Below are positions 10,146 to 18,904 of a DNA stretch of 64,000 nucleotides, piece after piece. The stretch is from the NCBI GenBank assembly GCA_036392935.1, contig DASVWZ010000147.1:1-64000 (forward strand), read 5' to 3'. The stretch's first letter is position 1; each line of letters begins with the position of its first letter. The notes below the pieces were generated by a model. The model was not told where the DNA came from. It worked only from the letters and a program-made list of their open reading frames with translations, and made no database searches. The DNA comes from DASVWZ01 sp036392935. GTDB lineage: Bacteria; Acidobacteriota; Terriglobia; Terriglobales; Acidobacteriaceae. The position numbers were made by a program, and so were the translations under genes.

Positions 10146-10176
10146 AGGGGACGCGAATGCGTCCCCTAAGTTTTTT
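10146..10176 (+). terminator. Intrinsic terminator of the small basic peptide gene
   Basis: A perfect 9-bp stem (AGGGGACGC with GCGTCCCCT, loop GAAT) at 10146-10167 is followed by AAG and six T. It ends the transcript of the 15-codon gene and abuts the stop codon of the convergent helicase gene. Confidence 0.85.
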
Positions 10177-13171
10177 AGCAAGCCTTCCCTTTGATCGCCG
10201 CAGCGCTTCCCGCATCGCCATTTTCGCAGAAATGTTTTTCGGTCTTTGGGCACAGCGTCTGATACGCGCAAAAACGGCAATGGAAGCCGGATTTGGCTTC
10301 AAACCTTCCTTCGGCAATTTTCGCTGCCACCGTCTCGACTTTACTCTTGGCTTCATCCAATTCGAACTGATCTCGGCTCGTACTCACACGCGAATTCTCC
10401 GCCAGGTTGTACAGCGCGAGCCGCTTCACCTGGTATCCCCACTTCATCTGTGCAGCCAGCGCGTAGATTGAAAGTTGCAAGCTCTTGTCCGCATCCTCCT
10501 GCGATTGCGGCTTGCCCGTCTTGTAATCCGTGATCACCACGTCAACGCCCGCGACATCGCCGTCGTAAATTCTATCGATGCGGTCGATTCTCCCCGCAAC
10601 CGTCGTCTCGCCAATCTTTATCTCAAACGATTCCTCGGTGTGCAGCACCTCAGGGCACTCGCCCCGAGCGCAGGCCGCCAGAAATTCCCTTAGCTGTTCG
10701 ATCCCTTGCGTCTCGTACAGATCGTGCTGATACCGGTCCTGAATCTTCGCCTCCGCCAGCAACGTCCGGAATTGATCGATCAATTCTTCTTCTGAGAAAG
10801 GTTTGTCGAACCTCACTCCGTCGTAATATGTCCGCAACACCGCATGCATCACCGCGCCATACTGCATCGCTGCCGGAGCTTCGCGCGGAATCCGCCACTC
10901 CCGCTCCAGCTTGAACTGCAACGGGCACGTCTCGTAAAGCTGCAACGAGCTCGCGCTCAGCCTCGCATTTAAATTTCGCCCCGGCGGCAAGGCGATCCAC
11001 TCGGCTGTCCGTGTGCGAGCCGGCTCTCCAGCTTGGCCAAACAAGTCTGTCTGAAATCCCCGCGGCACCCGCTGTATCAGGTATCGGCGAAGCGTCGGAT
11101 CGTTCAGCATTTGCCGTGGATATCCTGCCGGCGTCGTGTCCTTTCCCGTACCTTGTTTCGCGTAAATCGTCAGCGAGTCCTCTGCCCGCGTCATCGCCAC
11201 GTAAAACAGCCGGCGTTCCTCTTCGGAATGCAAGGTCTTGTCGTCTTCGATCGTGCGCGATTCCGCGTCGCGCAGTTCGCGCGGAAACTCCACCAGCGTT
11301 TCCCTGTACCCCAACGGAAACGACGGCGATGCTCCTCGCATAACGACTACATTCTTGAACTCCAGCCCCTTTGCTCCATGCACCGTCATCAGCCGCACCG
11401 CATCACCATCGGGAGGAGCCATTACCATCGCTCCATCCGCTTCGCGGAACAGTTGCAAATACTCCATCAACTCGCCAATCTCCCCGCTCGTGACCATCGG
11501 CGGCTTCTTTTTTCCCCACTTACCCACGAACTCCAAAGCCGTAACCACCGGCGGCGACTTCCGATCCAACTCGAATCGTCGCAGCACGATCTCGACTGCG
11601 GCTTTCCCCTTGGCTCCCGCCACCGCAATCTCCTCGCGCACCTCGCGCAGAAGATCCAGAATTTTCCGTCCGCCCTGGATCGTCTCCAGCACCGTCGCCA
11701 ACCCGCCAACTTTTTGCTCGCGCGGCAGCCCGCGTATCCCCGCCCGTAATTTCTCTCCATCAATCCCAAACTGAGGCAACGCCGCCACCCGAAATAGGCT
11801 GGCATCATCCGCAGTCGAAACCACCGCGCCCACACATGCCAGCAGGTCCCGTACTTCCGGCGTGTCGAGCACATCCATTCTTTCAATCGCGAAAGGAATC
11901 TGCCGCCGCGCCAACTCTTCCGCCAGGTCGTCGCGATAAGCGTGCAGCCGGTACAGCACGGCAAAATCCGCCCACTTGCATTTCGTTCGGCGCCTTTTCT
12001 CCAGAATCTCGCTCACCACCTCCACGGCTTCCATGTCCCTGGCTGCCAGCGGCACTATTTCAACCGGCCCTCCTAATGGTGGCTTGCCGTCGCGAGCCGC
12101 TTGCTCGGCACGGGCTGAAATCAGCGGTGTGCGCCGGTATCGCGCCGACCCTTCCGCGTCCGCCAGCGCATCCGGATTTTTTTCAATCACCGCATACGCC
12201 GCCGCCAGAATCGGCGTGGTCGACCGGCGGTTGCTCTCGAGTGCCACCAGTTTCGCGTCGGCAAAAACCTCTCGGAACAGCTTGAACGCCGCGCTCGAAG
12301 CTCCGCGAAAGTGATACACCGCCTGATCCGGATCGCCCACTGCGAACACATTCCGATCGCTTCCCGCCAGCAGTTGCAGAATCTTGATCTGCGCGAAATT
12401 TGCATCCTGAAATTCATCCGCCAAAATGAATCGCGCCCGTTCCTGCTCCCGCGCCAGCAGTTCCGGATTGCTCCGCAATTCCCCGTACGCATTGGCGATC
12501 ATATGGCCGAAGGTTCCCAGACCGTCGGCTTTCAGCATCGCCTCCACCCTCGCAAAAACGCGCGCAATCTCCTGGCAACGGCTCAGAGCTTCGTCATCGC
12601 TCAACTCCGCTGCTTTCTTTGACTTCTCCACTCGCTGAATTGGCAACTCTCCCCGCTCCAGCCGCGCCACATAGTCTGCATACCGCTGCGGCCCCACCAG
12701 TTCGTCATGGCACCTCCGCATAAACTCCAGCAGGTCTCTCAGAAACCTGCCGACATCCGCGGCAACCACAAAATGTTTTAAGTCCAACTCGCGAATACGA
12801 CGCCGCAAATAAATCCACAGGTCCTGATCGTCGAGCACTTCAAATGACTTCCCGCAGTCAATTAGTAAATTGTTGCAGTACGCGTGGAATGTGCATGCGC
12901 GCAGGCCGCCGACGTTCCCGCCCAATTGCTCGCGAACCCGGCCTGCCATTTCATCGGCGGCATTTTCCGTGTAGGTCAGCGCCAGAATCTCTCTCGAAGG
13001 CACTCCATGTTCGCCGATCAGGGTGGCGATACGCCGCGTCAGCACCGTCGTCTTGCCCGTGCCCGCTCCGGCAACCACCAGCATCGGACCGAAAACATGC
13101 TCAATCGCCTTGCGCTGTTGTTCGTCGGCCTCGAACGGCCTGACCGTCGCACTGGGTTTGGTGGGAGACAT
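10175..13171 (-). CDS. UvrD/Rep-type helicase fused to a PD-(D/E)XK nuclease
   Basis: About 998 residues from the ATG at 13171. A TTG 45 bases further upstream would also be in frame but has no better ribosome binding site. Walker A is AGAGTGKTT at about residues 33-41; other superfamily-1 motifs include 'LADEFQDANFAQ', 'VGDPDQAVYHFRGA' and 'VMTVHGAKGLEF'-like blocks. The C-terminal RecB-like nuclease has 'GRIDRID' and 'ITDYKTGKP'. Four cysteines (one in 'YETCPLQF', then CRFC and a later C in 'CRFCAYQTLC') fit the iron-sulfur staple of AddB/AdnA/Cas4-type nucleases. Such enzymes process double-strand DNA ends for recombination. No AddB- or AdnB-like partner gene lies next to it. Confidence 0.88.
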   Translation of the reverse strand: MSPTKPSATVRPFEADEQQRKAIEHVFGPMLVVAGAGTGKTTVLTRRIATLIGEHGVPSREILALTYTENAADEMAGRVREQLGGNVGGLRACTFHAYCNNLLIDCGKSFEVLDDQDLWIYLRRRIRELDLKHFVVAADVGRFLRDLLEFMRRCHDELVGPQRYADYVARLERGELPIQRVEKSKKAAELSDDEALSRCQEIARVFARVEAMLKADGLGTFGHMIANAYGELRSNPELLAREQERARFILADEFQDANFAQIKILQLLAGSDRNVFAVGDPDQAVYHFRGASSAAFKLFREVFADAKLVALESNRRSTTPILAAAYAVIEKNPDALADAEGSARYRRTPLISARAEQAARDGKPPLGGPVEIVPLAARDMEAVEVVSEILEKRRRTKCKWADFAVLYRLHAYRDDLAEELARRQIPFAIERMDVLDTPEVRDLLACVGAVVSTADDASLFRVAALPQFGIDGEKLRAGIRGLPREQKVGGLATVLETIQGGRKILDLLREVREEIAVAGAKGKAAVEIVLRRFELDRKSPPVVTALEFVGKWGKKKPPMVTSGEIGELMEYLQLFREADGAMVMAPPDGDAVRLMTVHGAKGLEFKNVVVMRGASPSFPLGYRETLVEFPRELRDAESRTIEDDKTLHSEEERRLFYVAMTRAEDSLTIYAKQGTGKDTTPAGYPRQMLNDPTLRRYLIQRVPRGFQTDLFGQAGEPARTRTAEWIALPPGRNLNARLSASSLQLYETCPLQFKLEREWRIPREAPAAMQYGAVMHAVLRTYYDGVRFDKPFSEEELIDQFRTLLAEAKIQDRYQHDLYETQGIEQLREFLAACARGECPEVLHTEESFEIKIGETTVAGRIDRIDRIYDGDVAGVDVVITDYKTGKPQSQEDADKSLQLSIYALAAQMKWGYQVKRLALYNLAENSRVSTSRDQFELDEAKSKVETVAAKIAEGRFEAKSGFHCRFCAYQTLCPKTEKHFCENGDAGSAAAIKGKAC

Positions 13172-13227
13172 TGAAACAGGAGAATACCAAAGAATGCTGC
13201 CGCTATTGCGGTGCAAGAAGTGCAGGG

Positions 13228-13343
13228 TAGTGGCCCAGTTTGATTGTCGTCCCGGGCGAGCCGCCCTCAGTAGCCTGCCCTGAGTGAGCGAAAGCGACCG
13301 AAGGGCGCGTTTGGCTCGCTTCCTTTTTCAAACTGGGCCACTA
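13228..13343. repeat. 116-bp nested inverted-repeat element
   Basis: Perfect 16-bp arms TAGTGGCCCAGTTTGA (13228-13243) and its reverse complement (13328-13343) enclose a second nested pair: GCGAGCC (13256-13262) with GGCTCGC (13313-13319), and CGCCCT (13262-13267) with AGGGCG (13302-13307). The right arm contains the stop codon and the last four codons (SGPV) of rsmE. The fold resembles a REP-type palindrome or a very small MITE. Confidence 0.75.
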
Positions 13344-14053
13344 TCCAGTGCAGCCATGGCGATTGCCGTCGCCGCCATTGCCGCCGTCTCCGCGCGAAGA
13401 ATGTTCTTACCCAGCGATGCCGAAACCCATCCGGCTTCGCCAAATAGTCTGATCTCGCTTTCACTCCATCCACCTTCGGGACCAATAGCCAGCGCGACAC
13501 GGCCGCTATCAGGCGCTGCCGCCAGGGCATCGCTCAACGTGACTGCCTTTTCGCTTTCCCAAAGAACAATCCGCGCCCCGGCCTGAATCGTCAGCACATC
13601 TTTCGGCTTCACCGGATCTGCAATCTCCGCCGGCGCCGATCGTCTCGACTGCTCCGCCGCCTGTTGCGCGATGCGCCTCCATCGCTCCGCGCGCTTCTCC
13701 GCAGCCAAGGCCAATTTTTTTTCCGTCCGCTGCGCGACCACCGGCACAATCAATGCCACGCCCAACTCGGTGCATTTTTCGATCGCCCACTCCATACGAT
13801 CGAACTTGAAGATCGCCAACAACAGCGCGACTTCAGCAACCGTGGCCTGCGTCACAATCTCGCCCAACTCAAACTCAACCCGATCCTTGTCCACCCGAAC
13901 CACCCGGCCGAACCGAACCTCGCCGCCGGCCGCGATATCGAATTCCTGCCCCACTCGTGCCCGCAGCACGCGCGCCAAATGCTCCGCATGGGCTCCCGTC
14001 AACGCCGCAACATTTCCCGAAACTTCATCCGCAATCCAGCGCCGGCGCGTCAC
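13328..14053 (-). CDS. rsmE: 16S rRNA (uracil-1498-N3)-methyltransferase RsmE
   Basis: 241 residues, typical family length. The N-terminal PUA-like domain (about 1-70) is followed by a SPOUT methyltransferase domain. The C-terminal knot motifs 'LAIGPEGGWSESE' and 'LGKNILRAETAA' are clear. RsmE transfers methyl from S-adenosylmethionine to N3 of U1498 in the 30S decoding region. It follows the YggS-like gene on the same strand after about 60 bp. The last residues (SGPV) and the stop codon come from the right arm of an inverted repeat, so the extreme C-terminus may not be the ancestral one. Confidence 0.92.
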   Translation of the reverse strand: MTRRRWIADEVSGNVAALTGAHAEHLARVLRARVGQEFDIAAGGEVRFGRVVRVDKDRVEFELGEIVTQATVAEVALLLAIFKFDRMEWAIEKCTELGVALIVPVVAQRTEKKLALAAEKRAERWRRIAQQAAEQSRRSAPAEIADPVKPKDVLTIQAGARIVLWESEKAVTLSDALAAAPDSGRVALAIGPEGGWSESEIRLFGEAGWVSASLGKNILRAETAAMAATAIAMAALDSGPV

Positions 14054-14088
14054 AGGGCAAAACCGGCTTTTGCAATAGGGACCACAAC

Positions 14089-14122
14089 CCTTCGCGTTTC
14101 TTTGCGTCCTTTGCGGTTAATG
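14089..14122. repeat. Dispersed 'CTTTGCG' repeat, copy 1
   Basis: The stretch contains CTTCGCGTTTCTTTGCG, then TCCTTTGCGGTTAATG. It matches the reverse complement of 45261-45300 closely and 29009-29032 more loosely. It supplies the TAA stop codon of the YggS-like gene. Confidence 0.6.
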
Positions 14123-14839
14123 ATTTTGCTCATCCTGTCGCTTGGCTCTCTCTCCAAAAATCGCCGTCCCCACCCGCACGCAGGTCGATCCCTCTTCAAT
14201 CGCGACCTCAAAATCATGCGACATCCCCATCGAAAGCACGCCCATGCTGATCCTCGCCAGATTTCTTCGCGCGATCGCATCACGCAACTCACGCAACCTC
14301 CGAAAATATGGCCGCGCCCCCTCCGCATCCTCCGTAAACGGCGGAATCGTCATCAGCCCGCGAATTTCCAGATGCCCCAACCGGCTGGCCGCTCCCAAAA
14401 TCTCTTCCAACTCCTCCGACTCCGGTGCCGCGCCGCTCTTCACCGCTTCGCCGCCGACATTTACTTCAATCAGCACCCCCAATTTCTTTCCCGCCTGACC
14501 CGCCGCGCCGTTCAATTTCTCCGCCAGGCGCACCGAATCCACCGAATCAATCGCATCAAAGATTTCAACCGCTGCCGCCGCCTTATTGCTCTGCAAGTGT
14601 CCGATCATATGCCACTGCGCGCCCGCCAGATCGCGCAACTCTCCAGCCTTCCCTGCGAACTCCTGCACTCGGTTTTCGCCGAACAATCGTTGCCCGGCCG
14701 AGTACGCTTCACGGATGCGATCTGCAGGAAACGTCTTACTGACTGCCATCAGCGCAACTTCATCCACGTTCCGCCCCGCGCGTCTCGCAGCCCTCGCAAT
14801 CCGTTCCCGCACCGTCGCTATGTTTTCGGCAATAGACAT
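14117..14839 (-). CDS. YggS/PROSC family pyridoxal-phosphate homeostasis protein
   Basis: 240 residues. A single-domain alanine-racemase-like TIM barrel: the PLP lysine is K35 in 'LMAVSKTFP', and 'FGENRVQEF', 'WHMIGHLQSNK' and 'SMGMSHDFEVAIEEGSTCVRVG' are the family signatures. YggS-type proteins bind PLP and tune vitamin B6 and amino-acid pools without a firmly known catalytic reaction. It is upstream of rsmE on the same strand and probably shares its transcript. Its stop codon lies inside a dispersed repeat. Confidence 0.9.
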   Translation of the reverse strand: MSIAENIATVRERIARAARRAGRNVDEVALMAVSKTFPADRIREAYSAGQRLFGENRVQEFAGKAGELRDLAGAQWHMIGHLQSNKAAAAVEIFDAIDSVDSVRLAEKLNGAAGQAGKKLGVLIEVNVGGEAVKSGAAPESEELEEILGAASRLGHLEIRGLMTIPPFTEDAEGARPYFRRLRELRDAIARRNLARISMGVLSMGMSHDFEVAIEEGSTCVRVGTAIFGERAKRQDEQNH

Positions 14840-14953
14840 GCCAACGCCTCAAGAATACCGGATCGCCCGAGGAAGGCCCAAAGAGGCCAAGACCTGACAC
14901 AAGAAGCATCTAAAGACGGGGAACACTCAACGCCGCAGTAACGGAGGGAACCA

Positions 14954-15268
14954 ATGATCATGCGTGTGTGGCGCGGTCAAACCCGCATCGCCGATGCAGA
15001 TTCCTACGAGCTCTTCCTGAAAAAAATGGCATTCCCCGACTACGGCGAAGTGCCCGGCAACCGCGGATGGATACTTCTCCGCCGCCCGGTTTCTGACGCC
15101 GTCGAATTCATGTTCGTCTCCCTCTGGGATTCGATGGAAGCCCTCGCCCAATACACCGGCGGCGACCCCGAACGTCCGAAATACTATCCTGAAGATCGCG
15201 CCGCCCTCATCGACCTTCCTGAAGGCGTCGACCACTACCAGGTGATCGACCTCCAAGCCCGCTGGTGA
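14954..15268 (+). CDS. Antibiotic-biosynthesis-monooxygenase-fold (ABM-like) protein
   Basis: 104 residues. The order of strands and helices, beginning 'MRVWRGQTR' and including 'RGWILLRRP', 'VEFMFVSLWDSMEALAQY' and a C-terminal 'YQVIDLQ', fits a ferredoxin-like dimeric alpha/beta barrel of the ABM type. Members range from quinone-forming monooxygenases to heme-degrading enzymes and to proteins with no known activity; the reaction here cannot be given. GGAGGGA lies 6-12 bases before the ATG, choosing this start. It sits alone between two genes of the opposite strand. Confidence 0.6.
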   Translation: MIMRVWRGQTRIADADSYELFLKKMAFPDYGEVPGNRGWILLRRPVSDAVEFMFVSLWDSMEALAQYTGGDPERPKYYPEDRAALIDLPEGVDHYQVIDLQARW

Positions 15269-15285
15269 TGAGCATCGGCGCCAAC

Positions 15286-15317
15286 AAAAAAGCGGATCCA
15301 GCACCCGCTGGATCCGC
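15286..15317 (-). terminator. Intrinsic terminator of the S53 peptidase gene
   Basis: An 11-bp perfect stem (GCGGATCCAGC with GCTGGATCCGC, loop ACCC) at 15292-15317 is followed on the minus strand by six T (15286-15291). It lies 20 bases after the peptidase stop codon. Confidence 0.88.
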
Positions 15318-15337
15318 CCAAGACTCGGAACTGTAAA

Positions 15338-16561
15338 CTACTTCCCGAAATACGTGCGCGGCGAACCAATTCCTCCGCACACATTCCATCCCTTCACGCA
15401 AGCCGAGTCCCCCTGCGTAATGTCGAAAAACTCGCGCGGATACAACTTCGGGTTGTTGTACTCGCTGTAAATCTCGCGATGTTCATCGAAACTCGACTTC
15501 TTCAACAACCCCGCGGCATCGGAAATTCCGGCAAAGGTCGGTGAAGCCCAGCTCGTTCCACCCACCGCGCCCCAACCGCCGGACATAATGGAGTACACGA
15601 CCCCGCAGCAAAAGTCCGACGCCACATCGGGTGTTGCCCGCCAGTCGCCGACAATCTTTTCAATGCTGTCCTGGAACGATGGTCTCGGTTCAAATTGGCT
15701 GATCCCGCCCCCGCCCCCAAAGTAAACTTCATCTTTGAAGTCGCCGTTTTTTTCGCGCTCAAAGTACGTTCCACCCACCGCCACCACATTCGGCGACACC
15801 GCCGGATGGATCACCTGTCCAATCCCTCCGTCGCCACTAGCGGCAAAGTACACTACGCCAGGCGTTGTCATCCAGTGGTCGAAGTTGACTTCCTGCGCCC
15901 ACTCGTCATCCCCCCAGCTCATACTGATCACGCCACCACCATTCTCCGCTACCAGTTGCGACGCCACCCGCACCGCGTTCCACGTCGGGTCCGTGTTGCA
16001 CGGATCGGTTGTGCACAGCTCCGACTCCACCAGAAACAGCTTTGCCGCTGGTGCCATAGCGTGCGCCCATTCGATGTCCAGCGTTTCTTCCCCGCACCAG
16101 CCGGTTATTTCGCAACTCTGCGGTTTCTTGTTGCCTTTCGTGGCGTATATAACCTTGAAATTGGCGTCGTCATACGGAATTCCGAAATAATCCGAAAACG
16201 TTTTCAGGTCGAAGCGCGCCGTCGGATAATCCCCGGCATCGACGATGGCAATTGCACCCACCCCACCCGTGGGAACCGTTGTCGCCACACCGATCGGGCA
16301 GCCCGCCACCTGCGGCACCAGCTTGTACACACACGCCAGCGATCCTGGAGTTTCAAAACCGGTCGGCGGCCCATCCGGGTTCCAACTCGCCGGATCGGCA
16401 AAGAAGTAATTCGTGTGGATGTGCCCCGGATGCGGAATGCTCGATGGCGGAATCACGATCGGGCGTCCATCTGGCGTAACTGAAGCAGTTTGAGCGGAAA
16501 CCGTGCAGAGCGCGCCGCACAGCATAATGATGACAACAGAAAGCACAACGGATGGCTTCAT
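15338..16561 (-). CDS. Secreted S53 family (sedolisin-like) serine-carboxyl peptidase
   Basis: 407 residues. The first 23 or so residues form a signal peptide ending in VSA-Q. The catalytic Glu-Asp pair is in 'EETLDIEWAHAMAPAA', the oxyanion Asp region in 'SMSWGDDEW', and the nucleophile serine in 'GGTSWASPTFAG'. Sedolisins are acid-active endopeptidases secreted by soil microbes. Most are made with an N-terminal pro-kumamolisin domain of about 150-200 residues; here the catalytic domain starts soon after the signal peptide, so the pro-domain is missing or very short. A strong terminator follows. The gene is downstream of the OPT transporter gene on the same strand, with 160 bp between them. 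Confidence 0.88.
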   Translation of the reverse strand: MKPSVVLSVVIIMLCGALCTVSAQTASVTPDGRPIVIPPSSIPHPGHIHTNYFFADPASWNPDGPPTGFETPGSLACVYKLVPQVAGCPIGVATTVPTGGVGAIAIVDAGDYPTARFDLKTFSDYFGIPYDDANFKVIYATKGNKKPQSCEITGWCGEETLDIEWAHAMAPAAKLFLVESELCTTDPCNTDPTWNAVRVASQLVAENGGGVISMSWGDDEWAQEVNFDHWMTTPGVVYFAASGDGGIGQVIHPAVSPNVVAVGGTYFEREKNGDFKDEVYFGGGGGISQFEPRPSFQDSIEKIVGDWRATPDVASDFCCGVVYSIMSGGWGAVGGTSWASPTFAGISDAAGLLKKSSFDEHREIYSEYNNPKLYPREFFDITQGDSACVKGWNVCGGIGSPRTYFGK

Positions 16562-16722
16562 TCAATTGCTCCTTTTAAGGTTGGCGACTAAGCGGGTTTA
16601 CAGCAAGCTTGAGAGCCGATGTAGTTTACATCAACCGAAGTGCGCGAATCATCAACCAATTCGCCCGAACGCCCTGCTGATCGAAGAATCCGTTGATTAT
16701 TTTGCTGACAGTGCGCAAACTT

Positions 16723-18771
16723 TTACATAATCGCCGTCGGGGGTGCCGGTTCATCCGGACTGCCCGCATTCGCCAGCGGCACCCGGATCATGACCGCCGT
16801 CAGTATTGCCAGCGCAATCAGCGCCGCAATGAACGGCGCATCCCATTTCACCAGCGTCACATCGTGCCCGGTGCCCACCAGCCCTGCAATCACCAACCCG
16901 CATAAGGCTTCCCCTGCGATCAAACCGGAAGCCGTCAGCACCCCGGCGTTATCCACACGCGCTTTCTGGGCATCGTTGAATCCGCGCCGGTCGCGCAGTT
17001 TGTCCGTCGCCCAGCGAATAATGCCGCCTACAAAAATCGCAAACGTGGTGCCCAGCGGCAGGTACATGCCCACCGAAAACAGCATCGGGCTTCGAACTTC
17101 AATCAGGATCAGCGCAAATCCCATCAGAATTCCCACAATCACCAGCGGCCACGCCATGTCGCCGCCCACAATCCCCTTCGCCAACATCGCCATCAATCCC
17201 GCCTGCGGAGCCGGCAGCGCCGCGCTGCCAAAGTGATACGCCTTATCCAGAATCGCCAGCGGGAAGAACAGCACCAGCGATGCCACCACGATCCCCAGCA
17301 TGTCGCCGATCTGCATCTTCGCCGGGGTTCCCCCCAGAATGTGTCCCACTTTCAAATCCTGCAGCATCTCGCCCGCTACCGCCGACGACACACAAACCAC
17401 CGCCGCCACTCCCAGCACGGCCGCCACGCCGCCCGTTCCCGAAACCCCCAGCGCAACCATCAGCAGCGCAGCAACCACCAGGGTACAAAGCGTCAATCCC
17501 GAAACCGGATTGTTCGACGACCCGATCATCCCCACCAGGTTTCCCGAAACCGCCGCAAAAAAGAATCCCAGCACAATCATCACCAGCGCGGCCACCACTG
17601 CACCGGTCATAACCTTCGAACTGCTCAAATTCCCGGCTCCGCTGATGAAGTAGTAATACAACCCGATCATCGCGATAAGCACCACTCCCAGCCCCGCAAA
17701 CACCGCCTTCGCATTCAGGTCCTGTTCCGTCCGGTTCGCCGCTTTATGCGCCGCCGCCGATTTCTTTAAATCCGAAACCGCCCGCGACATCCCCGCGCCC
17801 AACTGCTTCCTCATCCTGAACAGCGTGTATGACGCGCCCACCAGCATTCCACCCACCGCGATCGGCCTGACGATCGAAAAATAAATCGATTGCGCCAGCA
17901 GCGTCCACGGAATCGGCTGTCCCGTCGGCGATCCCGCCTGCACATACGGCCCCAGCACAAACGTTAGGAGTGGCACCAGCAATCCCCACGCCAGCACTCC
18001 GCCAGCAAAGTTCAGCGCCGCCAGCCGCGGCCCAATAATGTACCCCACTCCCAGATATGCCGGGCTCACATCCGGCGCGGTTAAAATCGACGCGCCGCCC
18101 GTTACCGTCGTCGCCACATTCGGATTCGTGCTGGTCCGCAGCAACAGCTTCTTGCCCACCGCGCTGATGTTCACCGGAAACGTATTGCTCGGATTGAACA
18201 CATTCACCGCGCCCAGCAAATACATCAGCCCGCCAAACCCCATGTTGGCGAACAGAATCTTTGCCGCCTTCGATCCCTGCTGTCCCGCTTTATGAATCTC
18301 AGACGCCGCCACCGACTCCGGGAACGGCAGCTCCGGATCTTCCACCATCACTCGCCGCAGCAGCGTCACAAACAAAATCCCCAGCGTCCCGCCGATCACC
18401 ATCAGCGCGACCGAATTCCAATACTTCTCGCTGGTCAACCCCGGCCACAACCCCGCAATCACAAACGCTGGAATGGTGAACACCGCGCCCGCCGCCACCG
18501 ACTCGCCGATCGACCCCACCGTTCGCGCAATATTCTCTTCCAGCAGCGAGCCCTTCAGAATGCGCAAAATCGCCATGCTGATCACCGCCGCCGGATACGT
18601 GGCCGCGATCGTCATCCCCGCGCGCAATCCCAGATACGCATTGGCTGCGCCCAGAATGCCGGTCAGCAGCATCCCCAGGACCACGGCGCGGAAGGTGAAC
18701 TCCTTCATCTCCATGGTCTCGGGGACGTACGGTCTATATTTCTTGGGGGCTTCGACGGTCTGTGTACTCAT
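16723..18771 (-). CDS. OPT family oligopeptide/metal-chelate transporter
   Basis: 682 residues with about 14-16 hydrophobic segments across the whole length. The opening 'PEMTMKEFT'-like segment (PETMEMKEFTFRAVVLGM), the 'NAYLGLRAGMTIAATYPAAV' block and 'PVSGLTLCTLV' are characteristic of prokaryotic OPT proteins. The family imports small peptides or metal chelates with protons across the inner membrane; the substrate here is unknown. The secreted peptidase encoded just downstream could provide peptides, but this link is inference. Divergent from the ZIP transporter gene across a 378-bp repeat-containing gap. Confidence 0.88.
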   Translation of the reverse strand: MSTQTVEAPKKYRPYVPETMEMKEFTFRAVVLGMLLTGILGAANAYLGLRAGMTIAATYPAAVISMAILRILKGSLLEENIARTVGSIGESVAAGAVFTIPAFVIAGLWPGLTSEKYWNSVALMVIGGTLGILFVTLLRRVMVEDPELPFPESVAASEIHKAGQQGSKAAKILFANMGFGGLMYLLGAVNVFNPSNTFPVNISAVGKKLLLRTSTNPNVATTVTGGASILTAPDVSPAYLGVGYIIGPRLAALNFAGGVLAWGLLVPLLTFVLGPYVQAGSPTGQPIPWTLLAQSIYFSIVRPIAVGGMLVGASYTLFRMRKQLGAGMSRAVSDLKKSAAAHKAANRTEQDLNAKAVFAGLGVVLIAMIGLYYYFISGAGNLSSSKVMTGAVVAALVMIVLGFFFAAVSGNLVGMIGSSNNPVSGLTLCTLVVAALLMVALGVSGTGGVAAVLGVAAVVCVSSAVAGEMLQDLKVGHILGGTPAKMQIGDMLGIVVASLVLFFPLAILDKAYHFGSAALPAPQAGLMAMLAKGIVGGDMAWPLVIVGILMGFALILIEVRSPMLFSVGMYLPLGTTFAIFVGGIIRWATDKLRDRRGFNDAQKARVDNAGVLTASGLIAGEALCGLVIAGLVGTGHDVTLVKWDAPFIAALIALAILTAVMIRVPLANAGSPDEPAPPTAIM

Positions 18772-18904
18772 GAACGCGGTTCCTTTTCGTTCGGATCGGG
18801 TTTAGATCGTCCGAATTCTAAACGATGATGGCGATGAATTGGCTCGCCGCGCACCTTACCACGCGCCGCAGGCCGTTTACAAGTGTACTCTTCGCCTCCG
18901 GCCG

